From Thermithiobacillus tepidarius DSM 3134 (GTDB lineage Bacteria > Pseudomonadota > Gammaproteobacteria > Acidithiobacillales > Thermithiobacillaceae), in the NCBI RefSeq assembly GCF_000423825.1, contig NZ_AUIS01000008.1, forward strand, positions 70,567 to 134,566: 64,000 nucleotides of DNA, read 5' to 3'. This document shows positions 55,852-64,000 of this stretch, piece by piece (positions within the stretch are counted from its first letter, which is position 1; each line of letters begins with the position of its first letter). The notes below the pieces were generated by a model. That model was not told the DNA's origin, ran no database searches, and saw only the letters and a list, made by a program, of their open reading frames with translations. A program made the position numbers and the translations under genes.

Positions 55852-58332
55852 ATGAAGCACGGCATGCGCCCGTGGCGCCCTGGCGCGCGTTTGCCGAGTG
55901 CGTTCATGCCCGTCCGAAGACTGCTCCTCAGCACCAGCGCGTGGCGCTATGCCCTGCCGTTCGCGCTCACCGCGCTCGCCCTGCTGCCCAACTTCTATCT
56001 TGCTCCCCTGCTGGCCCCCAACACCCTGCTGTCGCCCTTCCTGATCGGCGTGCTCCTGAGCGCGCTCTTCGGCGGTTGGGGGCCGGGCCTGCTGGCCACC
56101 GCCTTGAGCATCCTGGCCCTGAACCACTACTTCCTCCCCGCGCCCCAGACTTTCGGCACCGAGGCCCTGCTGCGCTCCACCAGCTTCATCGTGATGAGCG
56201 GCCTGATCAGCGGGCTAAGCCACTGGCTGCGCCAGGTGCTGCAGGAGAGCGAGGCGGAACGGGCGGAGCAGGCCTTCCTGGCCCGGACCGGCGCCCTGCT
56301 GGCTGAGTCCCTGGACTTCGACACCGCCCTGCGCAAACTGGCGCGCTTGGCGGTTTCTTATTTTTCCGACTGGTGCCTGATCACCATGGTGGAGCCGGAT
56401 CGCGCCAACCCGCGCCTCTTCCTCGCCGGTCGGGACCCGGATCGGGAGAATTTTCTGCCGCAACTGGAAGAAGCCTATCGGATCGACGCCCGCGGCCGCT
56501 ACGGTAGCGGCCAAGCCATCGCCAGCGGCCGGCCGGTGCTCATTGAGCGCTTCACCGACGCGCACCTGGCCGCCATGGCGCCGGACCCGGCGCAGTTTGC
56601 CCTGTTTCAGCGGATGGCCGTCACCTCCTACCTGTCGGTGCCGCTCATCGCCCGCGATCGGGTCATCGGCTCCATCGCCTTCGGCCGCTCCGGAACGCGG
56701 CGGCACTTCGAGGCGCGGGACTTGGCACTGGCCGAGGAGCTCGCCCGCCGCGGCGCCCTGGCCGTGGACAACGCTCTGCTCTACCGCGAAGCACGGCTGG
56801 CGGAAGCCTCGCTGCGCGAAAGCCAAGCCTCCCAGCAGGCCAGCGAGGAACTGCTGCGCATCAGCGAGGAGCGCTACCGCTCCCTGGTGCAGGCGACTTC
56901 GCAGGCGGTATGGCTCGCCAACGGCGGCGGCGAGGTGATCGCCGACAACGCCTTCTGGCGCGAGCTCACCGGGCAGGCCGAAGGACAGATGCTGGGCTGG
57001 GGCTGGGAGGAGGCGGTGCATCCGCAGGACCGCGACCGGGTAGTGCGCGAGTGGCTGGAGAGCGTCATCGCCAAAAGCGCCTTCCAAAGCGAGCTGCGGG
57101 TGCATGGTCCGGCCGGCGACCGGCACGTGGCCGTGCGCGCGGTGCCGGTGTGCGACCGCTACGGCAGCGTGCGCGAATACGTGGGCACCTTGAGCGACAT
57201 CACCGAGCGCAAGCAGGCCGAGGAGGCGCTGCAGGCCAGCGAAGCACGCTTCCGGGCCACCTTCAACCAGGCGGCGGTGGGCATGGCCCTGGCCACCGCA
57301 AGCGGGGAACTGCTGCAGGTGAACCAGCGGCTGTGCGAGATCACCGGCTACGCCTGCGGCGAACTCCTGCAGCGAACCTTCCGGGACATCACCCACCCCG
57401 ACGACCTGGAAACGGAGCTCGCCCTGCGACGCCGGCTGCTGACTGGCGAAATCCCCGTTTACGACCTGGAAAAGCGCTACATCCGCCGGAACGGGCAGCT
57501 GCTCTGGGTGAACGCTACGGTATCGCTGGTCCGCAATGAGGCGGGCGCGCCGGCCTACACCATCGCGGTGATCCAGGACATCACCGAAAGGCGGCGGGCG
57601 GAAGCCGCGGTCCAGCGGCTGAACGCGGAGCTGGAGCGGCGGGTGGCGGAACGCACCGCCGAGCTGGAGGCGTTCAGCTACTCGGTGTCCCACGACCTGC
57701 GCGCGCCGCTGCGCGCCATCGACGGCTTCAGCCTGGTGCTGCTGGAGGATTACGGCGAGATCCTGGACGCCGCGGGCCGGGAGCATCTGACGCGGGTGCG
57801 CCGGGCCAGCCAACGCATGTCCGGCATCATCGACGCCATGCTCAACCTGGCGCGCCTGAGCCGTGACGCACTGCGCCGCGAGCCCCTGGATCTCAGCGCC
57901 CGGGCGCGGGACATCGCCGAACACCTGTGCCAAAGCGAGCCGGCGCGGCTGGTGGCGTTCGACATCGCAGGCGGGCTGACAGCCACCGGCGATCCCCGGC
58001 TGCTCGGCGCGGTGCTGGAAAACCTCTTGGGCAATGCCTGGAAGTTCACGCGCAAGCAGGCCGATGCCCGCATCGAGTTCGGCATGCGCGAGCAGGATGG
58101 CCAGCCCGTCTACTTCGTGCGCGACAACGGCGCCGGCTTCGACATGACCTACGCCGACAAGCTCTTCGGCGCCTTCCAGCGCCTGCACAGCCCCGGCGAG
58201 TTCGAGGGCCACGGCATCGGCCTGGCCACGGTGGCGCGCATCATCGCCCGCCATGGCGGCCGCATCTGGGCCGAAGGCGCCGTCGGCCGGGGCGCCACCT
58301 TCTACTTCACCCTGGGGGGAACGGGATCGTAG
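55852..58332 (+). CDS. Orphan sensor histidine kinase (DUF4118-GAF-PAS-PAS)
   Basis: 826 residues. Two to three N-terminal membrane helices of DUF4118 type (about 30-120), a GAF domain (about 140-310), two PAS domains (about 335-455 and 465-590, each ending in DITERK/R), then HisKA with SYSVSHDLRAPLRAIDGFS (phospho-histidine near residue 614) and an ATPase domain (ENLLGNAWKFT, NGAGFDMTY, GHGIGLATVARII). The layout resembles bacteriophytochrome-type kinases without the chromophore Cys region. No response regulator is adjacent. An ATG 18 codons later would also give a full membrane domain. Confidence 0.9.
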   Translation: MKHGMRPWRPGARLPSAFMPVRRLLLSTSAWRYALPFALTALALLPNFYLAPLLAPNTLLSPFLIGVLLSALFGGWGPGLLATALSILALNHYFLPAPQTFGTEALLRSTSFIVMSGLISGLSHWLRQVLQESEAERAEQAFLARTGALLAESLDFDTALRKLARLAVSYFSDWCLITMVEPDRANPRLFLAGRDPDRENFLPQLEEAYRIDARGRYGSGQAIASGRPVLIERFTDAHLAAMAPDPAQFALFQRMAVTSYLSVPLIARDRVIGSIAFGRSGTRRHFEARDLALAEELARRGALAVDNALLYREARLAEASLRESQASQQASEELLRISEERYRSLVQATSQAVWLANGGGEVIADNAFWRELTGQAEGQMLGWGWEEAVHPQDRDRVVREWLESVIAKSAFQSELRVHGPAGDRHVAVRAVPVCDRYGSVREYVGTLSDITERKQAEEALQASEARFRATFNQAAVGMALATASGELLQVNQRLCEITGYACGELLQRTFRDITHPDDLETELALRRRLLTGEIPVYDLEKRYIRRNGQLLWVNATVSLVRNEAGAPAYTIAVIQDITERRRAEAAVQRLNAELERRVAERTAELEAFSYSVSHDLRAPLRAIDGFSLVLLEDYGEILDAAGREHLTRVRRASQRMSGIIDAMLNLARLSRDALRREPLDLSARARDIAEHLCQSEPARLVAFDIAGGLTATGDPRLLGAVLENLLGNAWKFTRKQADARIEFGMREQDGQPVYFVRDNGAGFDMTYADKLFGAFQRLHSPGEFEGHGIGLATVARIIARHGGRIWAEGAVGRGATFYFTLGGTGS

Positions 58333-58694
58333 GCGCGGGATGGCCCGCGATTTCACAGGCGCTGGAATGGATGATCGCGAGCCAGCTCGCTCCGACGGCC
58401 GGCGGCGACAGCGGGGCCAGCGCGGATAACCGGGCAACGCCCACACCGCCCCCTCACCCTGCCCGCTCCCTCAGGGAGCGGATATCCGGGGAACACCGAT
58501 GTGGTGCCTGCCAAGCCTGGCGGGCCGGCAGCCTGGCTTGTCGGAGCGGGCTGGCCCGCGATCCGCTGTGCCGATGGGGACAAGATCGCGAGCAAGCTCG
58601 CTCCTACAGCCGGCGGCAACCTATGTAGATTGGGCTGAGTGCAGCGAAGCCCAACGGGGGTTGGGGGTGCCGTGCTACCCCGTCGTCCCGCCGC
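58329..58694. repeat. Composite intergenic repeat block
   Basis: REP-like pairs at 58329-58396 and 58539-58607, a CCCTCACCC hairpin at 58450-58490, and a TTGGGCTGAGTGCAGCGAAGCC module at 58625-58655. The part 58612-58694 matches 44702-44784 with about four differences. From 58695 to 58884 nothing further is seen apart from a GGAGGAG site near 58872. Confidence 0.85.
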
Positions 58695-58884
58695 GCCGGG
58701 CACCCCGCGCTGCGCGGGGCGGGACAGCGGCGGACCTTAGCGCCCTCAAGCTTCCCATGCCGCCCCCCCAAGCCACCTCCGCCGCGAACAAAAACGCCAC
58801 AACCTCGTCAAAACAGAAGCGTTTCGGCAACGGGCGGCCATCCGCCCCTCGGTGCCCGCGTTCATCTCTCTGGAGGAGCAAGCC

Positions 58885-59205
58885 ATGCAAATGCAAAAAC
58901 TGCTGCAAACCCTCGGTACCCTGCAGGCCTCGCGTACCTTGCTGCGCAGCCTGCCCAAAACGCCCGCCCTCTACCTGCTGCCCGTCGGCGTCGTGCTCGG
59001 CGGCCTGGCGTGGGTGGCGATGCAAAAGCGCCGGGAGACGGCCCAGGTGGAAGAACGCATCGAGGCGCTGGAAGCCCTGCCGTCGGAAGTGCCCGCGGAG
59101 ACACCGACGGCACCCGTGGGCGCGACCGCCGGCACGGCGGCGGAAAGCGGCGCCGGCGTCCACATCGTGACCGACACCGGCCCGGGCGACACACCCAAGC
59201 TCTGA
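58885..59205 (+). CDS. Hypothetical single-helix membrane protein
   Basis: 106 residues, not recognised. A TGGAGGAG site lies seven bases before the ATG. One membrane helix (YLLPVGVVLGGLAWVAM, about residues 30-46), then a charged stretch (KRRETAQVEERIEALEAL) and a Pro/Thr/Ala-rich tail. It might belong to the following copper operon, but a promoter lies before the next gene. Confidence 0.7.
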   Translation: MQMQKLLQTLGTLQASRTLLRSLPKTPALYLLPVGVVLGGLAWVAMQKRRETAQVEERIEALEALPSEVPAETPTAPVGATAGTAAESGAGVHIVTDTGPGDTPKL

Positions 59206-59288
59206 GCGCCCCCGCCGCAACCCGATCCCGGGGCCGTCCGGGGGAGCCGTCGCTGCGGACGCCGCTGACAGTCCATCGCGGGCGCGGC

Positions 59289-59317
59289 TTGACAGGCCGC
59301 GCGCCCGGGCATAGTGT
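59289..59317 (+). promoter_or_regulatory. Sigma-70 promoter TTGACA-N17-TAGTGT
   Basis: Perfect -35 (59289-59294), 17-base spacer and -10 (59312-59317). The predicted start is about 59324, exactly at the ATG of the next gene, so the transcript may be leaderless. The spacer is GC-rich and contains CCCGGG. Confidence 0.75.
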
Positions 59318-59323
59318 AAAAAA

Positions 59324-59731
59324 ATGCGAGCGATCTTCTCACCCCGACAGTTGCGCCAACTCACGCCCGGCATGCTCGGGCTGTGGCTGGCCATTGTCCT
59401 GTTCGCCGCCTTCCAGCCCTGCGCGGCCCTGGCCAACGCAATGGAAATGGCGAGTGCGCCCGCCCACGCCGCCTGCCCCGAGGCTGCCGGCCAGCACGAT
59501 GCCGACTGTTGCCAGACGCCCGCCTACGTGCAGTGCAATCTGCCCGACCTGGCCAGCGACGGCCTGCACATCGAGTTCGGCAAGCACCTGGCGCCGGCGC
59601 TGCCCGTGCCGCTCGCAGCTCTCCTGCTGCCCCAGGCGCCGTGGTCGTCCACTGCACCTGGCTTCGTCCCCGAAACCCCACCCCGACAAGCCCCCGCCGC
59701 CCAGCTCTCGGGCGTCCGTCTGCTGATCTGA
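59324..59731 (+). CDS. Cys/His-containing exported protein ahead of the copper operon
   Basis: 135 residues. A signal peptide ends near AALANA (about residue 37). The mature part has HAACPEAAGQHDADCCQTPAYVQCN (about 48-72), with four cysteines and two histidines that could bind metal, and a Pro-rich tail. No ribosome binding site is seen, and the promoter places the transcript start at the ATG. Proteins of this kind, of unknown function, are found upstream of cusCBA-type efflux genes. Confidence 0.7.
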   Translation: MRAIFSPRQLRQLTPGMLGLWLAIVLFAAFQPCAALANAMEMASAPAHAACPEAAGQHDADCCQTPAYVQCNLPDLASDGLHIEFGKHLAPALPVPLAALLLPQAPWSSTAPGFVPETPPRQAPAAQLSGVRLLI

Positions 59732-59795
59732 CACGCTTCTTCCCGGTGTTCGCCACGGCGCGCGTGCGCGCCTGCAGTCGATTCCTGGAGGAGGC

Positions 59796-61172
59796 ATGTC
59801 CGTTTTTCCGCTGTTTTTCCGTCTGGCCGTCCGCGTGCAGCGGCGCCGGTCACCAAGCCAAGATCACCGTCTGCGCCTGAGCGCGCTGGCCTTGGGGGCG
59901 CTGCTGTGCCTGCTGCCGGGCACCGGCCGCGCCGCCGACCCGGCGCCCGCCGACGCGCCGCTCGGCGGCTCTCTGACCCTGGCCGAGGCGGAGCGCCTGG
60001 CGCTGAGCCGCTATCCGACCCTGGCCCAAAGCGCAGCGGAGATCGAAGCGGCCCGCGCCCGCGCCATCTACGCCGGCCAATTGCAGGATCCGCAGTTGCG
60101 CCTGGGGGTGGAGGCGGTGCCCATCGACAGCTTCGCCCTCAATCGCGAGTCCATGACCCAGGTAGTGGTGGGCGTCACCCAGATGTTCCCGCCCACGGGC
60201 CGGCTGGCCCTGAACCGGCGCAGCGCCGAGCAGGCCACGGCGGCGGCCCGCGCCCGGCGCGAGGATCTGGCCGCCCAAATCCGGCGCGACGTGCGCCGCG
60301 CCTGGCTGGAACTCTTCTACCAGGAGCGCGCCCTGGCCACCCTGCGCGTCAATCGCGAGCTCTACGATCAGGTGGTGCGCGCCGCCCTGGCCCAGTACCG
60401 CACCGGCCGCGCGCAGGAGGCCGACGTGCTGAAGGCGCAGCTGGAGCGCGACGAGCTGTTGGACCAGGAGCAGACGCTGCTGGCCGAACGCGACGCCGCC
60501 CGCAGCCGCCTGGCGCGGCTGCTCAGCCTGCCGGAGACGGCGCTGACCCTGCCCGAGGCACTGCCGCCCCTGCCCCCCCTCCCCGCCCGGCAGGCCCTGC
60601 TCGCGCAGGTGGCGCAGCATCCGCAGGCGGCGGCCATGGAAGCCGAGATCCGCGCCCGCGAGCTGGACGTGGCGGCGGCCAAGCGCGACTACTACCCCGA
60701 ATTCGGCCTGGAGGCGAGCTACGGCTACCGCGCCGCGCGCGCGGACGGCCAAAAGTTGCCGGACATGGTGTCCGCCGGGCTGGTGATGAGCCTGCCCCTC
60801 TTCACCGCCAAGCGCCAGGACGCGCGTCTGCAGGAGCGCCAGGCCCAGGCCCGGGCGCTGCGCTACGAGCACGACGACATGCTGCTGCAGCTGCGCGAAG
60901 AGGTGAACAGCCGCTACGCCGCTTACGAGCGCCTGCGGCAACGCGTCAAGGTGCTGGAGGACACCCTGTTGCCCGAGGCCCGCCAGACCGTGGACAGCAG
61001 CCTGGCCGCCTACCGGGTGGGCCGGCTGGACATGACCGGCGTGCTGCGCGCCCGGCAGAGCAGCCTCGATTACGCACTGCGCCTGTGGCGGGCACGGACC
61101 GACCTGGCCGGCGCCGCCGCCGATTTGCATTACCTGGCCGCCACGGCCGCGGAGACCGAGCATGAGCACTAA
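59796..61172 (+). CDS. cusC: TolC-family outer-membrane efflux protein (CusC/CzcC type)
   Basis: 458 residues. Signal peptide at the N-terminus (hydrophobic near 29-45, RAAD), then the two TolC coiled-coil repeats (LTLAEAERLALSRYPTLAQ, ARARREDLAAQIRRDVRRAWLELFY; SSLAAYRVGRLDMTGVLRARQSSLDY). It forms the outer-membrane channel of an RND efflux complex. A GGAGGAGG site lies before the ATG. The last bases overlap the cusB ATG by about 11. Confidence 0.88.
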   Translation: MSVFPLFFRLAVRVQRRRSPSQDHRLRLSALALGALLCLLPGTGRAADPAPADAPLGGSLTLAEAERLALSRYPTLAQSAAEIEAARARAIYAGQLQDPQLRLGVEAVPIDSFALNRESMTQVVVGVTQMFPPTGRLALNRRSAEQATAAARARREDLAAQIRRDVRRAWLELFYQERALATLRVNRELYDQVVRAALAQYRTGRAQEADVLKAQLERDELLDQEQTLLAERDAARSRLARLLSLPETALTLPEALPPLPPLPARQALLAQVAQHPQAAAMEAEIRARELDVAAAKRDYYPEFGLEASYGYRAARADGQKLPDMVSAGLVMSLPLFTAKRQDARLQERQAQARALRYEHDDMLLQLREEVNSRYAAYERLRQRVKVLEDTLLPEARQTVDSSLAAYRVGRLDMTGVLRARQSSLDYALRLWRARTDLAGAAADLHYLAATAAETEHEH

Positions 61173-62613
61173 AAAAACTGTCCTGCTGGCCGGCGCCTTG
61201 CTGGCCACGGCCGCCGCCGGCATCGGCCTGGGTTGGTGGCTCAAGGAGCGGGTAGGCCCCGCCCATGCGCCGGCGGCGGCGCAGCAGGAGCGCAAGATCC
61301 TGTACTACCGCAATCCCATGGATCCGAGCATCACCTCGCCGGTGCCGAAGAAGGACGAGATGGGCATGGACTACCTTCCGGTCTATGCCGAGGACGCCGA
61401 AGCGCCCAAACGCGAACGCCGGATCCTCTATTACCGCAACCCCATGAACCCGGCCATCACCTCGGACAAACCCATGAAGGACGAGATGGGGATGGACTAC
61501 ATCCCGGTCTACGCCCAGGAGGGCGCTCAGGAGGGCGCCCAGGACGACAGCGGGGTGATCAGGATCGATCCGCGGGTGGTGCAAAACCTGGGCGTGCGCA
61601 CCGCGCCGGCGAGCCGCCAGCGCCTCGGCCGCGCCATCGACACGGTGGGCACGGTGGCGGTGGACGAGCACCGCGTCACCTTCCTCAACCCGAAGATCAG
61701 CGGTTGGCTGGAGCGGCTGCACGCCCGCGCCGTGGGCGACGTGGTGCGGCCCGGCCAGGTGCTGGCGGAAATCTATTCGCCGGAGCTGGTGAGCGCCCAG
61801 GAGGAATACCTGGTGGCCCTGCGCGGCGCCGCGCGCCTGCGCCAAGCCCAGGATGCCCGCCTCGACGCCGAGAGCCAGGCGCTGGTGCAGGCGGCGCGCG
61901 AGCGTCTGCGCCTCCTGGACCTGCCGCCGGCGGAGATCCGCGCCCTGGAGCACCGCGGCACGGCGCGCCGCACCACGCCCCTGCGCGCGCCGCACGGCGG
62001 CGTCATCACCGAGCTGAACGCGCGCGAGGGCGGCTACGTCGGCCCGGACACCCGCATCGTCAGCCTGGCCGACCTCTCCCGGGTCTGGGTCAACGTGGAG
62101 ATTTACGCCGAGCAACTGCCCTGGGTGAAGCCCGGCGACCCGGTCACCCTGCGCATTCCCGGCCTGCCCGGCCGCCAATGGCAGGGGCGCATCGATTACC
62201 TCTATCCCACTCTGAACGCCCAGAGCCGCACGGTGCAGGCGCGCCTGGCCTTCCCCAACCCGGACGGCGTGCTGCGCCCCGGCATGTACGCCAACGCCCG
62301 CGTCGCGGGCAACGTGCGCGACAATGTGCTGACGGTGCCGCGCGAAGCGCTCATCCGCACCGGCGAGCGGACCCTGGTGATCCTCGCCCTGGGCGAGGGC
62401 CGCTTCCGGCCGGCGCCGGTGCGCACCGGGGCCGAAAGCGGCGATGTCGTGGAGATCCTGGAAGGCGTGCAGGAAGGACAAAGGGTGGTGACCAGCGGGC
62501 AGTTCCTGCTGGACGCCGAAGCAAGCCTGCAGGGCGCGCTGAACCGCCTGCAGGGCGGCGAGCAGCCGGCGGCGGACGGCGGACAGGCGGCGGGTGGTCA
62601 TGGAGCGCATTGA
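61162..62613 (+). CDS. cusB: RND periplasmic adaptor with two heavy-metal-binding domains (CusB type)
   Basis: 483 residues. A signal-anchor at 1-30, then two successive copies of the heavy-metal-binding domain (YYRNPMDPSITSPVPKKDEMGMDYLPVY about residues 45-75; YYRNPMNPAITSDKPMKDEMGMDYIPVY about 88-118), which has His/Met-type ligands in other CusB proteins. The lipoyl, beta-barrel and MFP domains follow (VGTVAVDEHRVTFLNPKISGWLERL; APHGGVITELNAREGGYV). Most family members have one such domain. It delivers copper or silver from the periplasm to cusA. Confidence 0.9.
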   Translation: MSTKKTVLLAGALLATAAAGIGLGWWLKERVGPAHAPAAAQQERKILYYRNPMDPSITSPVPKKDEMGMDYLPVYAEDAEAPKRERRILYYRNPMNPAITSDKPMKDEMGMDYIPVYAQEGAQEGAQDDSGVIRIDPRVVQNLGVRTAPASRQRLGRAIDTVGTVAVDEHRVTFLNPKISGWLERLHARAVGDVVRPGQVLAEIYSPELVSAQEEYLVALRGAARLRQAQDARLDAESQALVQAARERLRLLDLPPAEIRALEHRGTARRTTPLRAPHGGVITELNAREGGYVGPDTRIVSLADLSRVWVNVEIYAEQLPWVKPGDPVTLRIPGLPGRQWQGRIDYLYPTLNAQSRTVQARLAFPNPDGVLRPGMYANARVAGNVRDNVLTVPREALIRTGERTLVILALGEGRFRPAPVRTGAESGDVVEILEGVQEGQRVVTSGQFLLDAEASLQGALNRLQGGEQPAADGGQAAGGHGAH

Positions 62614-62697
62614 GATGAGCGGAATGCAGCCGCAACACGGCGCCATCCGGCTGGCTGTGGCCTTTTTGCTCCCGGGGCCAGCGGGCCGGGTGCGGGC

Positions 62698-63112
62698 CGT
62701 AGGAGCGGGCTGGCCCGCGATTTCTCGCTTATCGGCACGGCGGATCGCGAGCCAGCTCGCTCCTACGAGCCATGGGCAAACGCACGACCCGGGGGTGCTG
62801 CCGGGGAGCAGGCCACGGCGGCCCCTCACCCTGCCCGCTCCCGGCGGGAGCGCGCTTCCGGGAGACATGGTGCCGCGCCATGCCGTGGAATTGGGGGTTC
62901 CTGTTCCATTCCGTTGTGCCACGCGCCGGATCGGCGGGCAACGCACGCATAGCGATGTAGGAGCGGGCTGGCCCGCGATCCGCCGTCCCGGCCGCCGCCG
63001 AATCGCGAGCCAGCTCGCTCCCACGACCCGCTTGGCGGCCTATTCGCTCCCTAGCCTATCGGGAGCGGGCTGGGGTGAGGGCGGCACCGCGATCGCGAGC
63101 GAGTTCGCTCCC
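62698..63112. repeat. Composite repeat block between cusB and cusA
   Basis: REP-like pairs at 62698-62766 and 62957-63024, a CCCTCACCC hairpin at 62822-62862 and single arms at 63060-63085 and 63090-63112. This 563-base gap inside the efflux operon (62614-63177) has no gene, although a short reading frame runs through it. Confidence 0.85.
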
Positions 63113-63177
63113 CCGATCCGGCAGGCCGGCGCCGACGCGGCCGCAGGAGCGGGTTCCGATGCCGGGGAGGGCCGGTC

Positions 63178-64000
63178 ATGATCGGCCGCGTCATCGACTG
63201 GTCCCTGCGCAACCGCTTCCTGGTGCTGCTGGCTACCGTCCTGCTGGTGGCCTGGGGCCTCTATGCCCTGCAGCGCACGCCGGTGGACGCCATTCCCGAC
63301 CTCTCGGACACCCAGGTCATCATCAAGACCAGCTACCCCGGCCAGGCGCCGCAGGTGGTGGAGGATCAGGTCACCTATCCGCTGACCACCACCCTGCTGT
63401 CGGTGCCGGGCGCCACCACGGTGCGCGGCTATTCCATGTTCGGCGACTCCTACATCTACGTGCTCTTCCAGGACGGCACCGATCCCTACTGGGCGCGCTC
63501 GCGGGTGCTGGAGTACCTGAACCAGGCCCAGGGCCGGCTGCCCGAGGGGGTGACGCCCGCCCTCGGCCCGGACGCCACCGGCGTGGGCTGGATCTACGAG
63601 TACGCCCTGGTGGATCGCAGCGGCCGGCACGATCTGGCGCAGTTGCGCGCGCTGCAGGACTGGTTCTTGAAGTTCGAGCTGCAGCGCCTGCCCGGCGTGG
63701 CGGAAGTGGCCAGCGTGGGCGGCATGGTCAAGCAGTATCAGGTGGAGGTGGACCCCGACAAGCTGCTCGCCTACAAGATCACCCTGCCGCAGGTGGAGGT
63801 GGCCATCCGGCGCGCCAACAGCGAGACCGGCGGCTCGGTGATCGAGATGGGGGAGGCGGAGTACATGGTGCGCGCCAAGGGCTACATCCGCGATCTCGAT
63901 GACCTGCGCCAGGTGCCGCTCGCCGTCGGCCCCGGCGGCATCCCGGTGCGCCTGCAGGACGTGGCCAGCATCCATCTCGGGCCCGAGCTGCGCCGCGGCG
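63178..64000 (+). CDS. cusA: RND efflux transporter CusA (partial)
   Basis: 274 residues before the window end; the full protein is usually about 1040. The start is [18 protein letters not shown] with a GGGAGG site before the ATG. The first helix, [31 protein letters not shown] and [20 protein letters not shown] are typical of heavy-metal RND (HME-RND) pumps. It would export Cu(I) or Ag(I) with CusB and CusC. Confidence 0.95.
   Translation, partial: MIGRVIDWSLRNRFLVLLATVLLVAWGLYALQRTPVDAIPDLSDTQVIIKTSYPGQAPQVVEDQVTYPLTTTLLSVPGATTVRGYSMFGDSYIYVLFQDGTDPYWARSRVLEYLNQAQGRLPEGVTPALGPDATGVGWIYEYALVDRSGRHDLAQLRALQDWFLKFELQRLPGVAEVASVGGMVKQYQVEVDPDKLLAYKITLPQVEVAIRRANSETGGSVIEMGEAEYMVRAKGYIRDLDDLRQVPLAVGPGGIPVRLQDVASIHLGPELRRG

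Noticed and set aside
62594-63181. 195-residue frame between cusB and cusA
   Set aside because: It consists of translated REP-like repeats and has no conserved feature.

Overview
The window is high-GC DNA (roughly two-thirds G+C by eye) from a gammaproteobacterium-type genome, possibly a chemolithotroph. Support for this: the leuS-lptE-holA-proA-nadD-rsfS-rlmH order, a glnA/ntrBC locus with sigma-54 and NtrC control, a MetR regulator, UbiB, a group 3b [NiFe] hydrogenase with a hyp cluster, and a class II ribonucleotide reductase. I cannot name the genus. No rRNA, tRNA, CRISPR array or prophage was seen.

Layout. 1-8730: minus-strand housekeeping block (OmpA-like protein, DUF4398 lipoprotein, rlmH, rsfS, nadD, proA, holA, lptE, leuS), whose spacers are filled by heptameric GTGANNC repeats. 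8988-17163: Fpg-like glycosylase, rhodanese, cation diffusion facilitator, then glnA, a DUF4124 protein and ntrBC. 17268-29677: CsbD stress protein, UbiB, NDH-2-like flavoprotein, metR, OprP-type porin, hemN, methyltransferase-like protein, L,D-transpeptidase, DUF502 membrane protein. 29936-36381: Tat-exported multicopper oxidase, an HExxH protein, the AmmeMemoRadiSam trio, an HMA-like protein lacking cysteines and a GFA-family protein. 36460-41647: hydB-hydG-hydD-[DUF559]-hydA-protease. 41652-44330: acyl-CoA synthetase/GNAT fusion. 44863-53816: hypE, D, C, F, B, A, hupK, a HyaF/large-subunit chimera, an amber-interrupted hupD and a second hypC. 53898-64000: class II RNR, a large sensor kinase, small exported proteins and a CusCBA-type copper efflux operon (cusA cut by the window end).

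How it fits together. The hyp genes would mature the group 3b hydrogenase. The minus-strand operon also carries accessory genes (hupD, hyaF, hupK) that normally serve a group 1 uptake hydrogenase. No group 1 structural genes are in the window, hupD has an in-frame amber codon, and the hyaF product ends in the C-terminus of a group 1 large subunit. I read this as a relict operon kept for its hyp genes.

Most striking non-coding content. (1) A composite, modular intergenic repeat family (REP-like palindromes plus CCCTCACCC hairpins plus a GTTGGGCTTCGC hairpin) fills almost every long intergenic gap, including gaps inside operons. (2) A DUF559 nuclease-like gene whose ends consist of the same CCCTCACCC hairpins is inserted with four-base overlaps into the hydrogenase operon. 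(3) Heptamer repeats supply stop codons, and possibly a start codon, to several genes. (4) An NtrC operator is embedded in the terminator-like hairpin ahead of ntrB.
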